From contig CALFMO010000055.1 of assembly GCA_937879855.1 (NCBI GenBank), positions 1 to 64,000 on the forward strand: a stretch of 64,000 nucleotides of DNA, written 5' to 3'. The notes beneath the pieces are model-generated. The model did not search any database. It was not told the origin of the DNA and saw only the letters and a program-made list of their open reading frames with translations. This DNA is from an uncultured Acidobacteriaceae bacterium. Lineage in GTDB: Bacteria; Acidobacteriota; Terriglobia; Terriglobales; Acidobacteriaceae. This document shows positions 34,218-40,714 of this stretch, piece by piece. Every line of letters starts with the position of its first letter. The first letter of the stretch is position 1. Position numbers and translations under genes: made by a program.

Positions 34218-34399
34218 AAAATCAGCTCTTAGCCTTTAGCTGTTAGCTCTTAGCTACAGCCCATTTCTGAATCTACGTATTCGGCGCTCTCAGCTTTCAG
34301 CTCGATTCTCTTCGGGCTCTCTGCGGCGGTTCTCAGCGAACTCTGCGGTCAAAAGCTTTCTCTGTCTCAACCGGAAAGTCGCCCCCCGAATTCAAGAGG
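34218..34399. repeat. Word repeats between atpH and atpA
   Basis: AGCTCTTAGCCTTTAGCTGTTAGCTCTTAGCT words at 34224-34256 (about four units) are weakly mirrored by GAGGCTAGGAGCTAATCGC at 34396-34414, which runs into the atpH end. CTCAGCTTTCAGCTCG lies between. Otherwise no gene is seen in this gap. Confidence 0.7.
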
Positions 34400-34936
34400 C
34401 TAGGAGCTAATCGCTTCCCTGATCCTCTCCAGTTGGCCCTTCACCGAACCGTCGTAAATCGTGCTGCCTACACGGACCATTGCGCCTCCGAGCAGCGTTG
34501 AGTCCAGCGCGTAGCGCGCGCGAACCTTCTTGCCCGTGGTTTTTTCGATCTGCGATTCGAGAGCCCGCTTTTCCGGGTCACCTAATTCGCGAGCGCTGGA
34601 GATTTGCGCTTGCGCGAATCCCAGGCGGGCATCCAGTTCTTTTTCCAGTTGCTCGATGATCCTCGGCAGGAAATGCACCCGCCGGTGATCAATCAGCACG
34701 GCCACGAGGTTGCGCACCGGCTTATCGATGCCTTCGCGTTGCACAATCGCATCCAGCAGATTGCGCTTCTGGTTGGCGGGCACCGCTGGGTTCTCCCAAA
34801 TCCGCCGCAGTGGCAAGCTTTCGTCCAGCAACCTCGCGATCTCGCGCAGTCCGGCCACGGCCCGACTGGCGTCGAGGTGCGCGCTGAGAACTACGTCCGC
34901 GAAAGCCCGGGCATAGGTGTTGGCGACCGAAGCCAT
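34400..34936 (-). CDS. atpH: ATP synthase F1 delta subunit (OSCP)
   Basis: 178 residues. N-terminal helical domain (ANTYARAFADVVL) and C-terminal GGAMVRVGSTIYDGSVKGQLERI, the conserved OSCP ending. It joins the peripheral stalk to the F1 head. The start is 2 bases after the atpF stop, so translation is coupled. Confidence 0.96.
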   Translation of the reverse strand: MASVANTYARAFADVVLSAHLDASRAVAGLREIARLLDESLPLRRIWENPAVPANQKRNLLDAIVQREGIDKPVRNLVAVLIDHRRVHFLPRIIEQLEKELDARLGFAQAQISSARELGDPEKRALESQIEKTTGKKVRARYALDSTLLGGAMVRVGSTIYDGSVKGQLERIREAISS

Positions 34937-34938
34937 AA

Positions 34939-35739
34939 TTAGTTCCGGTCCTCTCCAGAATCGTTGGCGCCCAATTGCCCGGCAAAATTACGTACCAGAG
35001 CTTGATCGGTGGCGGCGTCGACGCGAATTTGTTTGCCTGCCAATCCAACTGCGAGGTCGGCGGCGTAGGCTTTCAGCTGGCGGCGGGCGGCTTTGACTGC
35101 CGCTGCAATTTCTTGCTCCGCTGAGGCCACGATCTTCCGCGCATCTTCCTCCGCGGCGGCCTGGATCCGGGCTTCCTCTGCCGCGCCTTCTTTTTCGGCG
35201 GCGTCGCGCATCATTCCGATTTCGACGTCGAGCTTCATCAGACGCGACTCGATGTCAGCCAGCCGGCGGCGCGCCTCTTCGCTGGCCATCTGCGCCTCTT
35301 GCATCGCCTTCTGGATGGCAGCGCTGCGGTCGCGAAAGATTCCCGGCAAGTACTTGTAGCCGGCCCAGACGATAACACCGGCAATAACAACAAAATTCAG
35401 GACGATGCTTAGCCAGTAGGATTGCTGAAGATTCAATCCGGTGAGCCGCGCAATCATTTGCACCGAGCCTGATTCCTTGAACTCGGCCATTTCATCTTTC
35501 CCCTCGCCAGCGGCTTCATTACTCTCGTGGGCAAGTTGCCGGCCGGGGCCGTAATTCTGGCGCTTGGAATCGTCGCGGGCTTGCTTTTTCTGACCAGGAG
35601 CAGGCGCTACCTCAGGGGCAGGCTGCTCGGGCGCAGGCGCCTGCGCATGCAGGAACATCACGCCAAAATTTAACAGGAGAATGGCGAAAAGACACGAGCG
35701 GACGAATTTTGTAATTGACGCCATCTCTTGAAGACTCAT
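34939..35739 (-). CDS. atpF: ATP synthase subunit b with exported N-terminal extension
   Basis: About 266 residues; ordinary b is about 160. From ATG 35739 (sharing one base with the atpF' stop, TGATG) there is a signal-peptide-like segment (FVRSCLFAILLLNFGVMFLHAQ), then about 70 hydrophilic Pro/Ala/Glu-rich residues, then the usual membrane anchor (LSIVLNFVVIAGVIVWAGY) and a long Ala/Glu/Arg coiled coil. If the first hydrophobic part is cleaved, the extension would face the periplasm. It pairs with b' as the peripheral stalk. Confidence 0.92.
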   Translation of the reverse strand: MSLQEMASITKFVRSCLFAILLLNFGVMFLHAQAPAPEQPAPEVAPAPGQKKQARDDSKRQNYGPGRQLAHESNEAAGEGKDEMAEFKESGSVQMIARLTGLNLQQSYWLSIVLNFVVIAGVIVWAGYKYLPGIFRDRSAAIQKAMQEAQMASEEARRRLADIESRLMKLDVEIGMMRDAAEKEGAAEEARIQAAAEEDARKIVASAEQEIAAAVKAARRQLKAYAADLAVGLAGKQIRVDAATDQALVRNFAGQLGANDSGEDRN

Positions 35740-36194
35740 CAACGTGCCACCTGCGCCGGCTCCAATACCCGGCGCACGATCTCCTGCGCCAGAGCTGCCA
35801 CCTCACCTTGCAAGCCCGCCTGGGCCGCGGCGCGATCGTTCTCAATGTCTTTCTTTGCCGCCAGCACTTGCGTCTGGGCCCTGGTGTGAGCCTCGTTCAG
35901 CGCACTGGTACGAGCCTGCAGCGCGGCCTGCCGCCGCGCTTCCTGCGCCCGAAACACAGCGGCTCGCGCCTCGCGCAGTTTTTGTTCGTACTCCGCGGTG
36001 CGCGCCTCGGCCGCGGCAATGTCGGCTCGCGACTTCTCGATTGCGCCCTCAGTCTTGCTGCGCCGCTCCGCTAGCACCCGTTGCAATGGCTTGTGCACAA
36101 GCAGGGTGTAGAGAGCGTAGAGCAACGTCAGCAGAATCACCGTCGGCACGGCTCCGAGCAGTAATTCCCCTAGTTGTTGAAGAGTCTCATCCAT
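35739..36194 (-). CDS. atpF': ATP synthase subunit b' (second peripheral-stalk subunit)
   Basis: 151 residues: one N-terminal membrane helix (VPTVILLTLLYALYTLLVHKP) and a long charged helix with heptads (IEKSRADIAAAEARTAEYEQ). Two unequal b-type genes in tandem indicate a b/b' heterodimer. First gene of the cluster; a good promoter lies about 40 bases upstream. Genes for subunits a (atpB) and c (atpE) are not in this window. Confidence 0.92.
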   Translation of the reverse strand: MDETLQQLGELLLGAVPTVILLTLLYALYTLLVHKPLQRVLAERRSKTEGAIEKSRADIAAAEARTAEYEQKLREARAAVFRAQEARRQAALQARTSALNEAHTRAQTQVLAAKKDIENDRAAAQAGLQGEVAALAQEIVRRVLEPAQVAR

Positions 36195-36239
36195 GTGATG
36201 CTGATATAGACCGGAAAATGAGGGCTATGAAAACTGTTA

Positions 36240-36269
36240 AGTCTAACGTCCGCCTTAGTTTATTGTCAA
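36240..36269 (-). promoter_or_regulatory. Predicted sigma-70-type promoter of the atp cluster
   Basis: Minus strand: TTGACA (36269-36264), 18-base spacer, TAGACT (36245-36240, four of six matches). The predicted start near 36233 gives a leader of about 40 bases to the atpF' ATG. The rest of the 36195-36574 gap shows no gene or strong structure. Confidence 0.6.
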
Positions 36270-36574
36270 CGCGAAGAAGACCGGTTTTGCCCGAAAACCT
36301 GGGTCTTTGCAGGCTCGATTCCCAAAAAAGTATGGCGGTTGCCGACTAATTTCCAGACCGATGGAAACAATAGGGTTAGGGAATAGTTGCAAGTTTCGCC
36401 ACGGTAACGTCGCAAATTCCTGCACATAGCGCTTGACTTCGGCCAAAAGAGGAATAGCATTGAACTATCACCTCCGATCCAATTCAGGATCGAATGGGCC
36501 GATAGCCAAGGAATGTCACCGCTTCTTGGTTGCCGGCCCATTTAAATTGCCAGACTCCGGAAGCGACCCGAGAC

Positions 36575-37021
36575 CTATGCTTTCTCGATCAATTTTGGAT
36601 GCGTCTTCCGGATCCACGACTCGACATCCCGCCGCAGTCGAACGGCTAGGTTCAACATTTCGCCAGCTTCGCGATCCGAAACGGCACCGGCAGAGTCGTA
36701 ACTACTGCTGTTTCGCTTCTTTCGGAAACCGTCGAGGGCGTCGATCACACTTCTCTCAGGAGCCATGGTGAATTCCAGCGATTGGATTACTCGATAGTGA
36801 TGATTGTCTCTTGATGCGCGGTATCCAGCGGCCGCCAAAGCTGCGGTAGCTGCCTGCAGGCCTGCGTTATAGGCGATTGTGAGTCTCCAATCCGCAGGCA
36901 GCCCCGAAACCTGACATGCCGCCAAGTCTCGGTCGGAGATTCGCAACAGATCGGCGATCTCCTGTGAGCTAGTGGCATGCTGAACCAACCAGCTATTTTG
37001 GAGCCAGTTTTGCAAGGTCAC
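36575..37021 (-). CDS. HEPN-domain protein, putative toxin/RNase partner
   Basis: About 148 residues, all-helical, with the layout of small HEPN proteins: TSSQEIADLLRISDRDLAAC, AYNAGLQAATAALAAAGYR, and FRKKRNSSSYDSAG at about 105-118. The last fits the HEPN R-N-x3-H/Y site, with Tyr where many toxins have His. The start is unclear: TTG 37033 (152 residues) or GTG 37021 with GGGA upstream. Either overlaps the end of the nucleotidyltransferase gene, a layout typical of MNT-HEPN pairs. Known HEPN/MNT modules are toxin-antitoxin systems in which HEPN cleaves RNA and MNT neutralises it, in some cases by adding AMP. With Tyr in place of His, activity here is not certain. Confidence 0.78.
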   Translation of the reverse strand: MTLQNWLQNSWLVQHATSSQEIADLLRISDRDLAACQVSGLPADWRLTIAYNAGLQAATAALAAAGYRASRDNHHYRVIQSLEFTMAPERSVIDALDGFRKKRNSSSYDSAGAVSDREAGEMLNLAVRLRRDVESWIRKTHPKLIEKA

Positions 37022-37589
37022 GTTGCGTCCCAATCACGAACAGTTTTTTTCCACTCGCGACACTCTTGAGGAAATGATTCCCCTCTTTTAGTTTGGAACG
37101 GAACTCCGACACGGGGAAGACAGTCGGATTGATCTCGCGTCCAAGCGCTTTCTGCGCGGGTGCAAGCGCGGTTACAACTTCGCTGAATAAAGCATCGCCT
37201 AACACCATCAGGTCGACGTCGCTCTGATTCCTCTCCTCCTGGCGTGCGACTGAACCGTATATGAATGCCATCTGAATGCTGTCGGCGAGGCTCGCCAGCG
37301 CGCCGCGAATCGTGTCGTGGACGCCAACTGTTTTTGCAACCAGGCTCCTTATCTCTGAAAAGATCGGACTGCGCACGTTGGCCTGATACAAAACCTGATT
37401 TCCTCTCGTCGTGCGGACAATCAACCCCATTGCGGCCAAATGCTTGAGCTCCCGCTGCAGAGCACCGTGACCTCCGCCAAGGGCACGAGCCATTTGGCGT
37501 AAGTAGAACGATTGGTCGGTGTGGCCAAACAACAAGGCCAGCAGAGCGCTGCGGGTGCTGCCAAACAGCCCAATGCCCCATGTTCCCAT
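36993..37589 (-). CDS. Winged-helix / MNT nucleotidyltransferase fusion, putative antitoxin and autorepressor
   Basis: 198 residues from ATG 37589. Residues 11-75 are an ArsR-like winged helix (GSTRSALLALLF, QMARALGGGHGALQREL, RGNQVLYQ). Residues 90-198 are a minimal nucleotidyltransferase with IYGSVARQEE (112-116 GSVAR) and SDVDLMVLG (Asp124, Asp126). The next strand reads EINPTVFP, so a third catalytic Asp is not obvious. The fused DNA-binding domain suggests it represses its own promoter, whose -10 box is covered by a perfect palindrome. The gene's 3' end overlaps the HEPN gene. In-frame TTG 37628 is unlikely as a start because it falls in the -35 box. Confidence 0.85.
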   Translation of the reverse strand: MGTWGIGLFGSTRSALLALLFGHTDQSFYLRQMARALGGGHGALQRELKHLAAMGLIVRTTRGNQVLYQANVRSPIFSEIRSLVAKTVGVHDTIRGALASLADSIQMAFIYGSVARQEERNQSDVDLMVLGDALFSEVVTALAPAQKALGREINPTVFPVSEFRSKLKEGNHFLKSVASGKKLFVIGTQRDLAKLAPK

Positions 37590-37592
37590 TAT

Positions 37593-37608
37593 GGGTACAA
37601 TTGTACCC
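37593..37608 (-). promoter_or_regulatory. Perfect 16-bp palindromic operator GGGTACAATTGTACCC
   Basis: A fully symmetric 16-mer lying 3 bases upstream of the nucleotidyltransferase ATG and covering its -10 box. A second small TGTACA palindrome lies in the spacer at 37615-37620. It is the probable binding site of the encoded winged-helix protein. Confidence 0.75.
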
Positions 37609-37628
37609 AAAAAGTGTACATACGTCAA
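37600..37628 (-). promoter_or_regulatory. Predicted promoter of the MNT-HEPN pair, giving a near-leaderless mRNA
   Basis: Minus strand: TTGACG (37628-37623), 17-base spacer, TACAAT (37605-37600); each box matches consensus at five of six. The expected transcription start near 37593 leaves about four bases before the ATG at 37589. The -35 overlaps the hflX stop codon. Confidence 0.7.
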
Positions 37629-39091
37629 AGTCCTTTAACTACCCATTCCCTGACTCTCCGCACTACGGATGCCGACGCTTCTACTTCCAGTTCCACCGCC
37701 CCATCCTTGTACGCCCGCGAATAAATCCGCGCCTTCTCCTCCAGCATGGCCAGCGTCTTGCCCTCCGCCTGAGGCACGCGCAGATGCACGCGGCTGACGG
37801 GATCTTCCTCGATCATCGCGTCAATCCGCTCCAGCAAGCGATCCAAGCCCATGCCTTCCATGGCGGAAACGTAAACTGTTTTCGAATTGTCGCGCATCGC
37901 GTCAGCCTGCAACGACTGGGCCACTTCGTCATCCAGCAGATCGATCTTGTTCATCACTCGCAGCCGCGGCTTCTTTTCTGCCTCCAGTTCTTTCAGAACA
38001 ATTTCCACCTGTGCGTCCTGCTCGGCCGAAAGTCGGTTGCTGGCATCGGATACATGCAGAATCAGCGATGCACGCTGCACCTCTTCTAGCGTGGCGCGGA
38101 AGGCCGAGACCAGAGTGTGCGGCAGGCTGCGAATAAATCCCACCGTGTCAGACAGCAGCACTTTGCGCTTGGAGGGCAGCTCCACGCCGCGAATCGTCGG
38201 ATCCAACGTGGCAAACATGCGCGGCGATTCCAGCACTTTGGCCTGCGTGAGCGCGTTGAACAGCGTCGACTTGCCTGCGTTGGTGTAGCCCACCAGGGCG
38301 ACGGTCGCGACCGGCGCCGACTCGCGCCGCTGCCGCTGCTGGCGGCGAATGCGCCGCACGTTTTCCAGCTGCTGCTCGACATGGCGCACGCGCCGCGCAA
38401 TCTTCCGGCGATCGGTTTCCAGCTTGGTTTCACCGGGACCGCGCGTGCCGATGCCGCCGCCTAGTTGCGACATCTCGACTCCATGCCCGGCCAGGCGCGG
38501 CATCATGTATTGCAGCTGAGCCAACTCGACTTGCAGCTGGCCTTCCCGGGTACGCGCATGCCGGGCAAAAATGTCGAGGATAAGCTGAGTGCGGTCGATC
38601 ACTCGCCGCTGAATGATTTTTTCAATATTGCGCTGCTGCGAAGGACTGAGATCGTGATCGAACAGGAGAACGTCGGCGTTCACTGAAGCCGCCGCACCTG
38701 CGATTTCTTCAAGCTTGCCCGCGCCAATCAATGTCGCCGGATCGGGCCGGTCGCGCCGCTGCAAGATCTCGCCAACGACTTTTGCGCCGGCACTTTCAGC
38801 CAAAGTGCGAAGCTCCGCGATCGACTCGTCGGCGTCGAATTCGGGGATGCTTGGCTTGCCATTTGATTTTGGCGTCCCCGCGGGCTTCGCTTGCATCGCA
38901 GAGGCTTCGCGCGCCACGGCCGCCTGTGCCGTAACCGCACTCTTCGCGCCCCGGCTCCGGGTGCGGACATCGATGCCCACCAGAAACGCGCGTTCGCGCT
39001 CCGGTTCCTGAGGAACAACCTTCGTTCCCAGAGGCACACGTCCGCTGAGACGCGAGGTGCCGCGAGATTTCTTGAGATGAGAACTTCGCAA
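37625..39091 (-). CDS. hflX: GTPase HflX
   Basis: 488 residues. The HflX domain (FDHDLSPSQQRNIEKI, VIDRTQLILDIFARHARTREG, GTRGPGETKLETDRRKI) precedes the G domain with G1 GYTNAGKS, G3 DTVGFI and G4 NKID. It splits stalled or hibernating 70S ribosomes after stress. The start is probably TTG 39091, 12 bases after hfq, with AAGGAT inside the end of hfq; no ATG precedes the conserved region. The N-terminal 100 residues contain a low-complexity segment (AKPAGTPKSNGKPS). The hfq-hflX order is the classical one. Confidence 0.95.
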   Translation of the reverse strand: MRSSHLKKSRGTSRLSGRVPLGTKVVPQEPERERAFLVGIDVRTRSRGAKSAVTAQAAVAREASAMQAKPAGTPKSNGKPSIPEFDADESIAELRTLAESAGAKVVGEILQRRDRPDPATLIGAGKLEEIAGAAASVNADVLLFDHDLSPSQQRNIEKIIQRRVIDRTQLILDIFARHARTREGQLQVELAQLQYMMPRLAGHGVEMSQLGGGIGTRGPGETKLETDRRKIARRVRHVEQQLENVRRIRRQQRQRRESAPVATVALVGYTNAGKSTLFNALTQAKVLESPRMFATLDPTIRGVELPSKRKVLLSDTVGFIRSLPHTLVSAFRATLEEVQRASLILHVSDASNRLSAEQDAQVEIVLKELEAEKKPRLRVMNKIDLLDDEVAQSLQADAMRDNSKTVYVSAMEGMGLDRLLERIDAMIEEDPVSRVHLRVPQAEGKTLAMLEEKARIYSRAYKDGAVELEVEASASVVRRVREWVVKGL

Positions 39092-39103
39092 TCCGAAAAC
39101 GCC

Positions 39104-39421
39104 TTATCCTTCGGTGCCTGAAGCGCTCGGCGTGGGAATCGGCCCGGGCGCCGATCCCGCGCCCACCGCCTTGTCTGGATGCGCCACGTGAGCGACATGG
39201 GTCGCCGCCATCCGCCCCATCACCACGGTGGAGATGGCGTGCTTGAAGATGAGTTGCTCCTGACCGTTCGCCTCCAGCACCACGGAGTACTTGTCGAAAG
39301 AGCGGATGCGGCCCGTTAATTTCACTCCACTCAGCAGATAAATCGTAATGCTGAGTCTCTCCTTGCGGGCCGTGTTGAGGAAGGAATCCTGGATGTTCTG
39401 CGCCGGCTTATTGCTGTCCAT
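39104..39421 (-). CDS. hfq: RNA chaperone Hfq
   Basis: 105 residues, with AAGGAGAT seven bases before the ATG. Sm1 (FLNTARKERLSITIYLLSG then KLTGRIRSFDKYSVVLE) and Sm2 (QLIFKHAISTVV, the KH motif) are present. The tail of about 30 residues is Ala/Gly/Pro-rich. Hfq hexamers pair small RNAs with mRNAs and aid decay. Co-transcribed with hflX. Confidence 0.96.
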   Translation of the reverse strand: MDSNKPAQNIQDSFLNTARKERLSITIYLLSGVKLTGRIRSFDKYSVVLEANGQEQLIFKHAISTVVMGRMAATHVAHVAHPDKAVGAGSAPGPIPTPSASGTEG

Positions 39422-39589
39422 AGCCGATCTCCTTGATAGGTAGACTGCGAACTGCCAACCAGCCGCTCACGACTTCGCACGCGAGCCGCTTCAAAGCAAC
39501 AGCATGTTCCCGCAAGCCGCTGCCACAGGAACAAGGGGGGCAACTCTGCCGACCGCGCGCGGAAACTGCGCCATTCGGCAGATGTGAGT

Positions 39590-39618
39590 ACCATACGGCG
39601 ATCTGAGCCGCTTTTCAA
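39590..39618 (-). promoter_or_regulatory. Predicted promoter of hfq-hflX
   Basis: Minus strand: TTGAAA (39618-39613), 17-base spacer, TATGGT (39595-39590). The leader to hfq would be about 160 bases. The rest of the 39422-39877 gap contains no evident gene. Confidence 0.45.
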
Positions 39619-39877
39619 CCGGAATTGGCGGACCCCGTCTTACGAACATGTGGCCCCGGATGCATTCGTCTGGGACCGGCCCACGGGTTGACAGCCGTCG
39701 CCACAAAGTGCAGACTTTCCTCGACTGCACGAGCCACCGATGCACGTTCGGATTCGTGATTGTCTTTTCCCGTTAAAGCCTGTTTGTCTCTTCGCCGAAT
39801 GCCCGCTTCTCGGAGCACTCGGAGTCTCAGCAACCTGCACTTCCACATTGCAGAGCAAAGTTGGCGGAGGAAACCTA

Positions 39878-40609
39878 ATGCACCATTTCGTCGCCGTCGC
39901 CGCGTCATTCGTTATGCCTACCCACACTGGCACAGAAGCCACGCAACTGATCCTGCGCTGGTTCCACTTCATCGCGGGAATCACCTGGGTCGGCCTGTTG
40001 TATTTCTTTAACCTAATCAACGTTCCGTTCATGAAGCAGGTGGACGCCAGCATGAAGCCCAAAATTCTTCAAAACATGACCTTACCTGCGTTGAACTGGT
40101 TTCGCTGGAGCGCGCTGGTCACGGTGTTTATCGGATTCTGGTATTGGGGTCAGTTTTATGTTGCACCCGACGCTGAGCGTGTGGGCAAGAACGGCGGCAG
40201 TACGATCGGATTCTTCCTGCTGCTGTGGATTGTGGTCTGGGCGATCCTGTTCCTGGTGATCAAGAAAATGACGCCCAGCGGATACGTCCTCGGCACTCTG
40301 ACAGCAATTCTTTGCATCGCCGCTGGATGGCTGTTTGTGAACTACACGCCGGTAGGTGGGGACGACAACCACGTGCTCTCGATTGGAGTGGGAGGCGGCT
40401 TCGGCATTGTGATGCTGTTCAATGTGTGGGGCATCATCTGGCCTAACAACAAGAAGATCATCCGGGGAACGCTGGCGGGCACTCCTCCCGCCGACGCGGC
40501 CACCATGGCGCGCCAGGCGTTTCTGGCTTCGCGTACAAATTTCTTTTTGTCGGTGCCCCTGCTGTTCTTCATGGCCACTAGCAGCCACTACACGATCCTG
40601 GGGAAGTAG
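39878..40609 (+). CDS. Multi-pass membrane protein of the Urate_ox_N (PuuD N-terminal) type
   Basis: 243 residues from ATG 39878, which has GGAGGAAAC upstream; the frame continues 46 codons further up without resemblance to a protein. Six or so membrane helices. The opening LRWFHFIAGITWVGLLYFF and LNWFRWSALVTVFIGFWYWG match the N-terminal membrane domain found in cytochrome-c-linked urate hydroxylases (PuuD). No cytochrome c domain follows and no purine genes are near, so a urate role is unproven; it may be a stand-alone member acting in electron transfer. Confidence 0.72.
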   Translation: MHHFVAVAASFVMPTHTGTEATQLILRWFHFIAGITWVGLLYFFNLINVPFMKQVDASMKPKILQNMTLPALNWFRWSALVTVFIGFWYWGQFYVAPDAERVGKNGGSTIGFFLLLWIVVWAILFLVIKKMTPSGYVLGTLTAILCIAAGWLFVNYTPVGGDDNHVLSIGVGGGFGIVMLFNVWGIIWPNNKKIIRGTLAGTPPADAATMARQAFLASRTNFFLSVPLLFFMATSSHYTILGK

Positions 40610-40663
40610 GAACCGAAGACGAGCGTCGCGAAGGCCACGCCCTTGATTCTTGGCGAGACCATC

Positions 40664-40696
40664 AAATAAAACGGGCCGGGCATAAAGCCCGGCCCG
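40664..40696 (-). terminator. Strong intrinsic terminator of the TonB receptor gene, probably bidirectional
   Basis: CGGGCCGGGC (40672-40681), loop ATAAA, GCCCGGCCCG (40687-40696): a perfect 10-bp stem. On the minus strand it is followed by TTTTATTTG. It lies between two convergent genes. Confidence 0.8.
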
Positions 40697-40714
40697 CACG
40701 TTTCCAGCAGGATC

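Noticed and set aside
36266..36541. Short minus-strand frames upstream of the atp promoter
   Set aside because: No ribosome-binding site, two overlapping frames of equal quality, and the region holds the atp promoter.
39740..39877. 46-codon N-terminal extension of the Urate_ox_N-like protein
   Set aside because: GGAGGAAAC and a hydrophobic start support ATG 39878.
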